The position numbers and the translations under genes were made by a program. The notes under the pieces are model-generated. The model was not told the DNA's origin and did not search any database. It was given only the letters and a program-made list of their open reading frames with translations. Source: Micromonospora sp. NBC_01699 (GTDB lineage: Bacteria; Actinomycetota; Actinomycetes; Mycobacteriales; Micromonosporaceae). Taken from it: a DNA stretch of 64,000 bases. The stretch is from contig NZ_CP109199.1 in NCBI RefSeq assembly GCF_036250065.1, forward strand, positions 6,503,501 through 6,567,500, in the 5' to 3' direction. Shown here piece by piece: positions 45,529 through 53,943 of this stretch. Positions within the stretch are counted from its first letter, which is position 1, and every line of letters begins with the position of its first letter.

Positions 45529-48500
45529 CGGCTCGCCCTCGCCGACCTCGCCGGTGAAGGCGTCGGGCGGCAGTTGCCCGTCGGCGGTGGTGAGCGCGAT
45601 CGCGTCGGCGAGCACCTCCGCCGCCACGAAGTCGCGGTACGCCTCGACCGCCGCCACCACCTCCGGCGACGCCGTCAACGCCACCTCGATCCGGTCCGAC
45701 ACGTCCAGGTCGGCCGCCCGGCGGGCCTGCTGCACCACCCGTACGACGTCACGGGCCAGGCCCTCGGCGGCGAGTTCGGCGGTGACCGTGGTGTCCAGCA
45801 CCACCACCCCCTCGCCGCCCGGCAGTGGGGCCGAGTGCTCCACGTCGGCGGCGACCAGGCGCAGCTCGTACTCGCCTTCGGCGAGGGTGACCCCGGCGGC
45901 CACCGGCGCACCGTCGACCAGGGACCAGTCGCCCGCCTTGACCGCCTTGATCACCGTCTGCACCTGGCCACCGACGCGCGGGCCGAGTGCCCTCGGCACC
46001 ACCGTGAGGACCTGCTCGCAGTAGCCGGCCAGTTCGGTGGTGAACAGCACCGTCTTGACGTTGACCTCGTCGGCGATCAGGTCGGCGAACGGTTCCAGGG
46101 CGGTCGCGTTCGAGCTGGCCACGGTGAGCGACGACAGCGGCAGCCGGACCCGCAGGCCCTTCGCCTTGCGCAGCGACAACGCCACCGAGCAGACCGTACG
46201 GGCGTTGTCCATCGCCGCCACCAGCTCGTGGTCGGCGGGGAACTCGGCCGCGTCCGGCCAGTCGGTCAGGTGCACCGAACGCTCGCCGGTCAACCCGCGC
46301 CAGATCTCCTCGGCGGTCAGCGGCGCCAGCGGCGCGACCACCCGACAGAGCGTCTCCAGCACGGTGTAGAGGGTGTCGAACGCCTGCCGGTCGCCGGACC
46401 AGAAGCGGTCCCGGGAACGGCGGACGTACCAGTTGGTGAGCGCGTCGAGGAACGACCTTACGGTGGCGCAGGCGCCCGAGATGTCGTACTCGTCGAGCTG
46501 GGTCTGCACGGTGCCGACCAGCTCACCCGCCTTCGCCAACACGTACCGGTCGAGCAGAGTGCCCACTACTTCCGGTTCAACCCGCTTCGCCTCGTAGCCG
46601 TCTGCGTTGGCGTAGAGGGAGAAGAAGTACCAGACGTTCCACAGCGGCAGCAGCACCTGACGTACGGCGTCGCGGATGCCGACCTCGGTCACCGGCATGT
46701 CACCGCCGCGCAGCACCGGCGAGGACATCAGCATCCAGCGCATCGCGTCCGACCCGTAGGAGTCGAAGACCCCGTACACGTCGGGGTAGTTGTTCAGGCT
46801 CTTGGACATCTTGCGCCCGTCGGCGCCCTGGAGGATGCCGTGTGCCAGGCAGTTACGGAACGCGGGCCGGTCGAACAACGCCGTCGCCAGTACGTGCATG
46901 GTGTAGAACCAGCCACGGGTCTGGCCGATGTACTCGACGATGAAGTCGCCCGGATAGTGGTCCTCGAACCAGTCCCGGTTCTCGAACGGGTAGTGCACCT
47001 GGGCGAACGGCATCGAACCGGACTCGAACCAGCAGTCCAGCACCTCCGGCACCCGGCGCATCGTCGAGCGTCCGGTCGGGTCGTCCGGGTTCGGGCGGAC
47101 CAGGTCGTCGACCACCGGCCGGTGCAGGTCGGTGATCCGTACGCCGAAGTCCCGCTCGATCTCGTCCAGCGAGCCGTAGACGTCGACCCGGGGATAGTTC
47201 GGGTCGTCGGACTTCCAGACCGGGATCGGTGACCCCCAGAACCGGTTGCGGCTGATCGACCAGTCGCGGGCGTTCGCCAGCCACTTGCCGAACGAGCCGT
47301 CCTTGACGTGCCCCGGCGTCCAGTTGATCTCCTGGTTCAGCTCGACCATCCGGTCCCGGAAGCGGGTCACCTCCACGAACCAGGACGACACCGCCTTGTA
47401 GATCAGCGGGGTGTCGCAGCGCCAGCAGTGCGGGTACGAGTGGGTGTACGTGTCCTGCCGCAGCACCACCCCCCGCTCCTTGAGCTGACGGATCACCGGC
47501 TTGTTCACGTCGAACACCTGCTCGCCCTGGTACGTCGGCACCAGCGCGGTGAACCGGGCGTGGTCGTCCACCGTGACGATGGTCGGGATGCCGGCCGCGT
47601 TGCAGGCGTTCTGGTCGTCCTCGCCGAACGCCGGGGCGAGGTGCACCACACCGGTGCCGTCCTCGGTGGTGACGAACTCCGCCCCGAGCACCTGGTACGC
47701 GTTCGGGCCGGCCTGCTCGACCAGGAAGTCGTACAGCGGGGTGTAGCGGCGTCCGACCAGGTCACGGCCGTACACCGTGCCGATCTGGGTGAACCCGTCC
47801 AGCTCCTTGGCGTACGCGCCGACGCGCGCGGCGCCGACGATGAACCGCTCCCCGTTGCGTTCGAGTACGGCGTACTCGATGTCCGGGCCGACGGCAAGCG
47901 CCAGGTTGGACGGCAGCGTCCACGGGGTGGTGGTCCAGACGCCGATCTTCTCGCCGGGTTGGCCGTCGGCGGTCGGGTCGAGCTGGAACCAGACGGTCAG
48001 CGTCGGGTCGTGCCGCTCCCGGTAGACGTCGTCCATCCGGGTCTCGGTGTTCGACAGCGGCGTCTCGCAGCGCATGCAGTACGCCAGCACCCGGAAGCCC
48101 TCGTAGATCAGCCCCTTCTTGTGCAGGGTCTGGAAGGCCCACATGACGCTTTCCATGTAGTCCAGGTCGAGGGTCTTGTAGTCGTTGCCGAAGTCGACCC
48201 AGCGGGCCTGCCGGTTGACGTACCGCTCCCAGTCGTGGGTGTACTGGAGCACCGACGTACGGCAGGCGTCGTTGAATTTCGCCACCCCGAGGTCGAGGAT
48301 CTCGGCCTTGCTGGTGATGCCGAGTTGCCGTTCGGCGACCACCTCGGCGGGCAGGCCGTGGGTGTCCCAGCCGAACCGCCGCTCGACCCGCCGGCCGCGC
48401 ATGCTCTGGTAGCGCGGCACCACGTCCTTGACGTAGCCGGTGAACAGGTGACCATAGTGCGGCAGGCCGTTGGCGAACGGCGGGCCGTCGTAGAAGACGT

Positions 48501-48657
48501 ACTCGTTGGCACCGTTGTCGCCGGCCGGCCGCTGCTCGACACTCGCCTCGAAGGTCTTGTCGGCGGTCCAGTGTTCCAGCACACGGCGCTCGACCGCGGG
48601 CAGGTCGGGGCTCGCCGGTACGCCCGTGCCGTCGGACGCGTGCTTGGGATACGCCAT
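45502..48657 (-). CDS. ileS: Isoleucine--tRNA ligase
   Basis: 1051 residues. Class I synthetase with [20 protein letters not shown] (HIGH-type motif HYGH, about residues 55-74), an editing domain ([18 protein letters not shown]) and [16 protein letters not shown] (KMSKS). The anticodon-binding region contains [11 protein letters not shown]. The ATG at 48657 follows GAGGAGAGCG; the open frame continues upstream into the T-box leader and that extension is not protein. Lack of a C-terminal Zn-finger and the length fit the eukaryote-like IleRS type used by many actinobacteria. Expression should rise when tRNA-Ile is uncharged. Confidence 0.97.
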   Translation of the reverse strand: MAYPKHASDGTGVPASPDLPAVERRVLEHWTADKTFEASVEQRPAGDNGANEYVFYDGPPFANGLPHYGHLFTGYVKDVVPRYQSMRGRRVERRFGWDTHGLPAEVVAERQLGITSKAEILDLGVAKFNDACRTSVLQYTHDWERYVNRQARWVDFGNDYKTLDLDYMESVMWAFQTLHKKGLIYEGFRVLAYCMRCETPLSNTETRMDDVYRERHDPTLTVWFQLDPTADGQPGEKIGVWTTTPWTLPSNLALAVGPDIEYAVLERNGERFIVGAARVGAYAKELDGFTQIGTVYGRDLVGRRYTPLYDFLVEQAGPNAYQVLGAEFVTTEDGTGVVHLAPAFGEDDQNACNAAGIPTIVTVDDHARFTALVPTYQGEQVFDVNKPVIRQLKERGVVLRQDTYTHSYPHCWRCDTPLIYKAVSSWFVEVTRFRDRMVELNQEINWTPGHVKDGSFGKWLANARDWSISRNRFWGSPIPVWKSDDPNYPRVDVYGSLDEIERDFGVRITDLHRPVVDDLVRPNPDDPTGRSTMRRVPEVLDCWFESGSMPFAQVHYPFENRDWFEDHYPGDFIVEYIGQTRGWFYTMHVLATALFDRPAFRNCLAHGILQGADGRKMSKSLNNYPDVYGVFDSYGSDAMRWMLMSSPVLRGGDMPVTEVGIRDAVRQVLLPLWNVWYFFSLYANADGYEAKRVEPEVVGTLLDRYVLAKAGELVGTVQTQLDEYDISGACATVRSFLDALTNWYVRRSRDRFWSGDRQAFDTLYTVLETLCRVVAPLAPLTAEEIWRGLTGERSVHLTDWPDAAEFPADHELVAAMDNARTVCSVALSLRKAKGLRVRLPLSSLTVASSNATALEPFADLIADEVNVKTVLFTTELAGYCEQVLTVVPRALGPRVGGQVQTVIKAVKAGDWSLVDGAPVAAGVTLAEGEYELRLVAADVEHSAPLPGGEGVVVLDTTVTAELAAEGLARDVVRVVQQARRAADLDVSDRIEVALTASPEVVAAVEAYRDFVAAEVLADAIALTTADGQLPPDAFTGEVGEGEPVAVTVRRV

Positions 48658-48897
48658 CGGGGGTCGCTCTCCTCGGTGCAGCTCACTGTCAGTGGACTGC
48701 GAGGACGAGCCCGAAACGGTACGCCGGACAGCCGGCGCGCCGCGGGACCCGCGGTACCACCCCGCTTGACGGTCAGGATCAACCGCCCGCTCGTTCGTCG
48801 GCTGTGACGGGCCGGCCCCGTCCGGTTCTACTCCGCCGGCACCCCTGTCGGGACCCCGCCGTTTCTTCCGGAGGCTCACCGGTGATATCCGGGTCAT
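48658..48897 (-). promoter_or_regulatory. T-box leader of ileS (translational, short stem I)
   Basis: The minus strand contains the T-box core GGTGGTACCGCGG (near 48750-48762), whose TGGT complements the 3' ACCA of tRNA-Ile. Upstream, GGATATCACC (48881-48890) offers ATC as Ile specifier codon in a short stem-loop. Downstream, TCCTCG (48700-48705) can pair with CGAGGA (48670-48675) of the ribosome-binding site, and a CACTG/CAGTG inner stem supports that hairpin. This is the actinobacterial ileS T-box in which tRNA binding controls translation start. Confidence 0.93.
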
Positions 48898-48903
48898 CGC
48901 CTA

Positions 48904-49130
48904 TCCCCCCACCCTACCCGCCCCCCACCCCCACCACCCCCGAGTAACCCTCCCCCTCCCCCTCCCCTCCCCCCGCCCCGTCACTCCCGCGATCTAGGGC
49001 AAATACGTGTTAGTTGATCTCTAATCACCCCCATTTGCCCTAGATCAACGCGGCGGGGGAGGCGGGCGCGGCGGGGGCCCGGGGGGAGGGGGAGGGGGGA
49101 GGGGGGAGGGGGAGAGAGCCCGCCCTGTCC
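48904..49130. repeat. Long palindrome with flanking C- and G-tracts
   Basis: GATCTAGGGCAAAT (48991-49004) and ATTTGCCCTAGATC (49033-49046) form a perfect 14-bp inverted repeat with a 28-nt loop that holds a smaller TTAG/CTAA stem. Left of it lies a C-rich tract (48948-48979); right of it lies a run of G5-G6 blocks split by single A (49081-49114), which could pair with the C-tract or fold as G-quadruplex. No gene is in this stretch. Confidence 0.75.
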
Positions 49131-49152
49131 GTGTGCCGAACCTGAGGCGCCG

Positions 49153-51936
49153 CTACTCGCCGAGCACCCGGGCCAGCCGGCGGGCCTCGGTCACCAGCCG
49201 ACCGCTGCCCCCGCGCCCCGAAATCTCGGCCAGTACGGCCAGCAGCGCGCCCCGACCGGGCCCGCCCGCCGCCTCACCGGCGCCCCCGGTCCCCGATCCG
49301 CCGCCCGTCATACGGGCGGTGGGAGTGACGGTGGGAGTGACGGTCGCGGTCTGGGCGCCGAGGGCGAGCAGGTCCGGTCCGCCGCGCCCAGTGGTGGCCA
49401 GCACCGCCGGCAGCGCCGCCTCGATGGCGGCCCAGACCTCCGCCCGCGCACCGGCCCGAGCCGCCTCGGACAGGCCCGCCACCACCCGGGTCAGCTTGAT
49501 CGTGCCGTCCGCGGCCAGACCACCGAACTCCCGACCGAGGGCGGGCCCGTCGAGGTCCCCGGAGCCGGCCAGGGCGAGGAACGCGTCCACTCCGGCGACC
49601 CGGTCCGCCTCGTGCCGGGCCGCCAGGGCGTACGTCAGCGCCAGGGTCACCGCCGGGCCGACCGGGCCGGCGACCTCGGCGAGCAGCGGCAACAGTTCGG
49701 CCCCGCGCTGGTCGGAGTCGGCCAGGCCGGCGAACGTGGGCAGCGCCCACGCCGCAACCACCTCGCGATGGTTGGGCAGCACCCCCGGCCAGAGCTGGTG
49801 CTCGGGGTCGCTGAACTGGAACACCGGCCGGTCCGGCGGGTCGATCTCGAACAGTTCCCGGCCGAGCGGCCCGTGTTCGGCGGCACCCGGCCGGAGCGCG
49901 ACGACCACCCGACGCTCGGGCAGCTGACTGAGCTCCCAGCGATCGAAGCGCCGGGCCGCCGGCCGCCGCTGTTCCACCCGGACCGATACCGGATCGGGTG
50001 CACCGCCGTCGGTAAGCCAGTGGGCCAGTCGTACGCCGGCCGGCGAACGCAGCGCGGCGGCCCGGCTCAGCGCGTCGCCGTCGATCTCCCGGGGCAGCCG
50101 CAGCAACGCCTGCTCCAGGTCGAACCGCCACGGCTGCCAGCCCGCCCGTTCGGCCTCGGCGAGCCGATCGACCAGTACCGTCGCGTCGAGCTGGCCGTTG
50201 GCCCGGCTCGGGGTGGCGACCAGCATCGGCACCGGCCGGTACCGGGTGTGGACCGCCATCTCGGCGACCCGCAGGGCCATCACCTGCTGCGGTCCCGGCC
50301 CGTACCCGGTGATCGGCAGCCCGGCGGGCGAACCGCCGAGCGCGGCCCGGACCATTCCGACCCCGCGCTGCCAGCCGGAGAGCCGGGTGTCGACGCGTAC
50401 GGCCGCCCGGACCGCCTCGCCGAGCAGTTGCCGCAGCCGGGGAGCGCCCTGCACGTGTCCGGGCAGGAACTGCGCCTCGTACCGGTCGAGGATCGGCACG
50501 AGCGCGTCGCGCAGCGCCACCGGATCGTCCGCGTGACAGGCGACCAGTCCGGCGAGCACCCGTTCCCAGCCGATCAACGAGCTCTGGTCGTGCACCAGCG
50601 CGCCGATCTCCTCGGCGAGTTCGGCGGCGCTCGTCACCGGCGGCGGCATCGGCGTGACCGGCGGCATCGGCACCAGCGGCAGCCCGGCCGGTACGTCGAC
50701 CACCACCGACGACTCACCGAGTACGGCGGCGGCCCGGCCGGGCAGGTCACCGCCGAGTACGGCGGCCAGTTCGGCGAGCCGGTCGCGGACCGGCGGCTCG
50801 ATCCGGGCGGCGTGCCGGAGCACGATGGTCAGCGCCCGCTCCTGTACGTCGAGGGCGTCGTGTCCGAAGGCGACCGCCACCGTCTCCAGCACCTCGCCGG
50901 CCCGGTCCCGGTCCCGTTTCGCGACCCGGTCCAACCAGCTCAGCTGCGCCTTGACCAGCATCTTCTCCGGCCGGGCCAGGAGTTGGCCGCTGCCGTGCAG
51001 CAGGGTGTCCAGCTCCAGCCGGCCGTTGTCGTCCAAGCGGCGCAGGGCCCGCTGGGCGAGCCCGGCGACGGTGGAGTGGGCGTCCGGCAGCAGCCGCGCG
51101 TACCGGCCGACGCGTACGGTCAGCTCGGCGTCGGTCGGCGCCAGTTCGTCGTGCAGCACCACGAACGCGCGCAGCGCCCCCACCCTGTCCCCGCGCAGGA
51201 ACCGGCCGAGTACGCCGTCGAGCAGCACCGCCCGGTCGACGCGTCCCTCGGCGGCGAGCGCGACCAGGGCGGACGGCATCGCCGGCTGGTGGTCCCAGCG
51301 CCGCTGCGTCTGGTCCCAGGTGCTGCGGGCCAGTTCGACCCCGAGCCCGTCGACCTCGAACAGACGGGGCAGCAGCGCGTCGAGGTACGGGTCGACCCGC
51401 AGCCGGTCGAGCAGCGGGCGGCGCTTGTCGCCGAGGTGCCACGCCTGTAGGTGTCCGAGCCAGCCCCGGACGAACGCGTCGTCGGTGGGCGGGGCGACCC
51501 CGGCCTCGGTGAGCAGCCCGGCGACCAGCGCCCACTGCCCCACCTCCCCGTCCCGGCCGAGTTTGCCGGCGAGTCGCAGGGCGAGGTCGCCGAGCCACGG
51601 CAGGTCCCGGGCGCGGGCCATCTGGACCATCTCGCCGACCGGGATGTCGCCCCACCAGTCGCGTACGTTCCGGCGAGTCAGCAGGGCCGCGGTCCGGGCG
51701 GCGGAGGGCAGGCAGCCGAGCGCGGCGACCGCCACCGCCGCGGCCGGCCGGCGGTTGCCCCACCAGCGTTCGTCGGGCAGACCCTTGACGTACGCCTCCA
51801 GCTCCGGGCCGAAGGTCCGGCGCTGCTCCTCGGTCCCGCCGCGAAGCAGCTTGCCGACCACCCCGACCCGGGCCAGTTCGATCGCGTGCCGCAGGTCCGG
51901 CCAGTTCAGCTCGGGTTCCCGGTGGATGGCGCTCAC
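49153..51936 (-). CDS. DUF6493-like protein, partner of SWIM protein
   Basis: 927 residues from GTG (M)SAIHREPELNWPDLRHAI. The protein is almost wholly alpha-helical with repeated Ala/Leu/Arg helices like HEAT repeats. The opening (ELARVGVVGKLLRGGTEEQR, AVAVAALGCLPSAARTAALL, ARARDLPWLGDLALRLA) fits the DUF6493 family that accompanies SWIM zinc-finger genes in actinobacteria (family recognised from memory, moderate certainty). No enzyme motif is visible. Its start overlaps the SWIM gene stop by 4 nt (GTGA), so the two are surely co-translated. A protein-scaffold role is a guess. Confidence 0.68.
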   Translation of the reverse strand: MSAIHREPELNWPDLRHAIELARVGVVGKLLRGGTEEQRRTFGPELEAYVKGLPDERWWGNRRPAAAVAVAALGCLPSAARTAALLTRRNVRDWWGDIPVGEMVQMARARDLPWLGDLALRLAGKLGRDGEVGQWALVAGLLTEAGVAPPTDDAFVRGWLGHLQAWHLGDKRRPLLDRLRVDPYLDALLPRLFEVDGLGVELARSTWDQTQRRWDHQPAMPSALVALAAEGRVDRAVLLDGVLGRFLRGDRVGALRAFVVLHDELAPTDAELTVRVGRYARLLPDAHSTVAGLAQRALRRLDDNGRLELDTLLHGSGQLLARPEKMLVKAQLSWLDRVAKRDRDRAGEVLETVAVAFGHDALDVQERALTIVLRHAARIEPPVRDRLAELAAVLGGDLPGRAAAVLGESSVVVDVPAGLPLVPMPPVTPMPPPVTSAAELAEEIGALVHDQSSLIGWERVLAGLVACHADDPVALRDALVPILDRYEAQFLPGHVQGAPRLRQLLGEAVRAAVRVDTRLSGWQRGVGMVRAALGGSPAGLPITGYGPGPQQVMALRVAEMAVHTRYRPVPMLVATPSRANGQLDATVLVDRLAEAERAGWQPWRFDLEQALLRLPREIDGDALSRAAALRSPAGVRLAHWLTDGGAPDPVSVRVEQRRPAARRFDRWELSQLPERRVVVALRPGAAEHGPLGRELFEIDPPDRPVFQFSDPEHQLWPGVLPNHREVVAAWALPTFAGLADSDQRGAELLPLLAEVAGPVGPAVTLALTYALAARHEADRVAGVDAFLALAGSGDLDGPALGREFGGLAADGTIKLTRVVAGLSEAARAGARAEVWAAIEAALPAVLATTGRGGPDLLALGAQTATVTPTVTPTARMTGGGSGTGGAGEAAGGPGRGALLAVLAEISGRGGSGRLVTEARRLARVLGE

Positions 51937-53282
51937 ACCGACACCTCGGACGGCGCGGTGGCCGCGGTGACCAGCCGGACCGCGAGCGCGTGTTTGCACG
52001 GCCCGCGCCCGCCCCGATACTTACCCCACCAGGGACAGGTGCACGAGGCGGCGGCCCCGGTCCACCGGACCCGGTACGTCTCCTCGCCGCTGCGTACGGT
52101 TGCCAGCTCGCCGTCGATCCGCACGCAGCCGGCGTCGACCAGTGCCCGCGCGCCGACCAGCCGTGGGTTCATCCGCTCGGCCGCGGCCCCGTCGTAGGGC
52201 AGCACCCGGTGGAAGTAGCCCGCCTCGGCCACGTCGTAGCCGACCCGGCCGGCGGTGCCGAGCTGGGTCAGCGCGGCCCGTACCCGGTCGACGGGGAGCC
52301 CGGCGGCGGCGGCCAGCGCGCCGATGTCGATCGTCGGGTCCCAGGAGAGCAACGCGCTGACCAGGTCGGCGTCGTCGCAGACGTCGTCACCGGCGAGCGC
52401 GGCGAGCACCGCGCCCTCGCCGGAGAAGCCTCGGTGCGGTTCGGGTGACAGGGTCAGTGACAGCCGCAGGGCCGGTGTGCTCAGCTCCCAGGTGCTGGCG
52501 ACCGGACCGCTGCCCGTCCGCACCACCGGCCCGTACGCCCGCAGTGCGGTGGCGAACCGCAGGAACGGCCGCAGGGCGGCCAACCGGCCGGCGCCGGGCA
52601 GGCAGACCGCGCCGGGCACCGCGCGTGAGGTGAGCCGCAGGGACCGCCCGGCCGGCACCACCCACAGCACCGACCGGTCCGATCCGCTGGGCAGTCGGCG
52701 CAGGAACGCGGTCGCCTCGGCCCCGCTGACCTCGACCCGGGGCTCGAACGGTGCGGTGATGACCTGCGCCTCGGCGAAGCCGCGCAGCCAGCGGGTGGGC
52801 AGCGGCACCTTCCGTTCGACCAGCGGCCCGTCGTCGATGGTGGTGACGGTGAGGTCGTCCGGCCCGACCGCGACGTGCATCGGGTCGTTGCCGCCGAGGC
52901 CGGCCAGGGACTGGCGCAGCGGCGGGTTGACGTCGACGTTGGTGGTGCCGTGGCTGGTGATCCGACCGTCGAGACCGGCCGGCAGCACGTCGAGCCGGGC
53001 GTAGACCCCGCAGCAGCCGGAGAACGACTCGAATCGCAGCCGGTCGAGTCCACCGGTGACGACCGGGTCGAGACTGGCCGGGCTGACCGGCTGGTAGTAG
53101 CGGGTCCTGGCGACCTCGGCGACCGCGAGCAGGCCGACGGCGGCCGGTTCGGGGGTGGTCAGGAAGCCGTCGAAGAACCTCGGGTGGGCCGATGGCCCAC
53201 CCGAGGTCTGCAAGGTCAGTTGCCGGTCGTCGGGGGTGAGCCCGGACGGGCGCAGATATGAGTACGTCGCCAGCGTGGCCAT
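51933..53282 (-). CDS. SWIM zinc-finger protein
   Basis: 449 residues. The C-terminal SWIM motif CxCx(n)CxH is CTCPWWGKYRGGRGPCKHAL (about residues 413-432), a zinc finger that binds DNA or proteins. The N-terminal ~300 residues (FESFSGCCGVYARLDVLPAG) are of unknown fold and are typical for actinobacterial SWIM proteins paired with DUF6493. A winged-helix-like stretch (LAAAAGLPVDRVRAALTQLG) precedes the finger. ATG at 53282 with TAGTTT 7 nt upstream suggests a leaderless mRNA. First gene of a two-gene unit. Confidence 0.85.
   Translation of the reverse strand: MATLATYSYLRPSGLTPDDRQLTLQTSGGPSAHPRFFDGFLTTPEPAAVGLLAVAEVARTRYYQPVSPASLDPVVTGGLDRLRFESFSGCCGVYARLDVLPAGLDGRITSHGTTNVDVNPPLRQSLAGLGGNDPMHVAVGPDDLTVTTIDDGPLVERKVPLPTRWLRGFAEAQVITAPFEPRVEVSGAEATAFLRRLPSGSDRSVLWVVPAGRSLRLTSRAVPGAVCLPGAGRLAALRPFLRFATALRAYGPVVRTGSGPVASTWELSTPALRLSLTLSPEPHRGFSGEGAVLAALAGDDVCDDADLVSALLSWDPTIDIGALAAAAGLPVDRVRAALTQLGTAGRVGYDVAEAGYFHRVLPYDGAAAERMNPRLVGARALVDAGCVRIDGELATVRSGEETYRVRWTGAAASCTCPWWGKYRGGRGPCKHALAVRLVTAATAPSEVSV
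53177..53207. repeat. Perfect 14-bp hairpin inside the SWIM gene 5' end
   Basis: ACCTCGGGTGGGCC and GGCCCACCCGAGGT with a 3-nt loop, within codons ~26-36 of the SWIM gene. As RNA it would form a very stable stem early in the transcript. Confidence 0.8.
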
Positions 53283-53289
53283 GCCGCAG

Positions 53290-53295
53290 AAACTA
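53290..53295 (-). promoter_or_regulatory. -10 box for a leaderless mRNA (SWIM-DUF6493)
   Basis: Minus-strand TAGTTT, 7 nt, then ATG. No Shine-Dalgarno is visible. Confidence 0.45.
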
Positions 53296-53363
53296 GTCGT
53301 CCGGTACGACAACCGGACACACCCGTCACGCCACCCGCCGGGCCCACGACCGGGGTACGGAGA

Positions 53364-53789
53364 TCAGCCCAGTTCGGGGAACCAGAGCCCGATTTCGCGC
53401 TTGGCGCTGTCGACCGAGTCCGACGCGTGCACCAGGTTCTCGCGGTTGGACAGGGAGAAGTCGCCGCGGATCGTGCCGGCCACCGCCCGGCGGCCGTCGG
53501 TGGCACCGACCAGTCCGCGAACCACCTCGATCACCTGGTCGCCGGAGAGCACCACCGCGACCAGCGGGCCGCCGGTCATGAACTCCTTCAGCGGCGGGTA
53601 GAACGGCTTCTCGACGTGCTCGGCGTAGTGCTGGTCGGCGAAATCGCCGCCAATCGTGCGCAGTCCCAACGCGTCGATAGCGAGGCCCTTGCGCTCGAAC
53701 CGCGAGAGGATCTCGCCGACCAGGCCGCGGCGAACCGCGTCGGGCTTGATCAGAACGAGGGTGCGCTCGTCCTGGCTGCTGGTGGACAC
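53364..53789 (-). CDS. ndk: Nucleoside diphosphate kinase
   Basis: 141 residues from GTG, with AGGAGG upstream. Ndk transfers the terminal phosphate between nucleoside triphosphates and diphosphates. LVLIKPDAVRRGLVGEILSR at the N-terminus and the active-site NLVHASDSVDSAKREI with the phosphorylated His are diagnostic. In many actinobacteria ndk follows folC and DUF4233; here a plus-strand gene lies between. Confidence 0.97.
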   Translation of the reverse strand: MSTSSQDERTLVLIKPDAVRRGLVGEILSRFERKGLAIDALGLRTIGGDFADQHYAEHVEKPFYPPLKEFMTGGPLVAVVLSGDQVIEVVRGLVGATDGRRAVAGTIRGDFSLSNRENLVHASDSVDSAKREIGLWFPELG

Positions 53790-53943
53790 GCTGTTTTCCT
53801 CCTGAGCGGGAGCGGGTACGGCTGGACCAAGGTCAGCCTAGCGAGCCGGCCGGTGGCGCCCGACGCCGGCCACGTCTCACGGCCCCGCTCTTTCCAATCC
53901 TGGCGGATCGGGCCTAGCCTGGCCTTAACCAGGGAGGTCCACT

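Noticed and set aside
48658..48897. Extension of ileS by 80 codons
   Set aside because: The open frame runs through the T-box leader by chance; the true ATG follows the sequestered Shine-Dalgarno site.
49081..49114. G-tract as a telomere-like or origin element
   Set aside because: No other origin features (dnaA, dnaN, clustered DnaA boxes) are near, so only the G-rich structure is reported.
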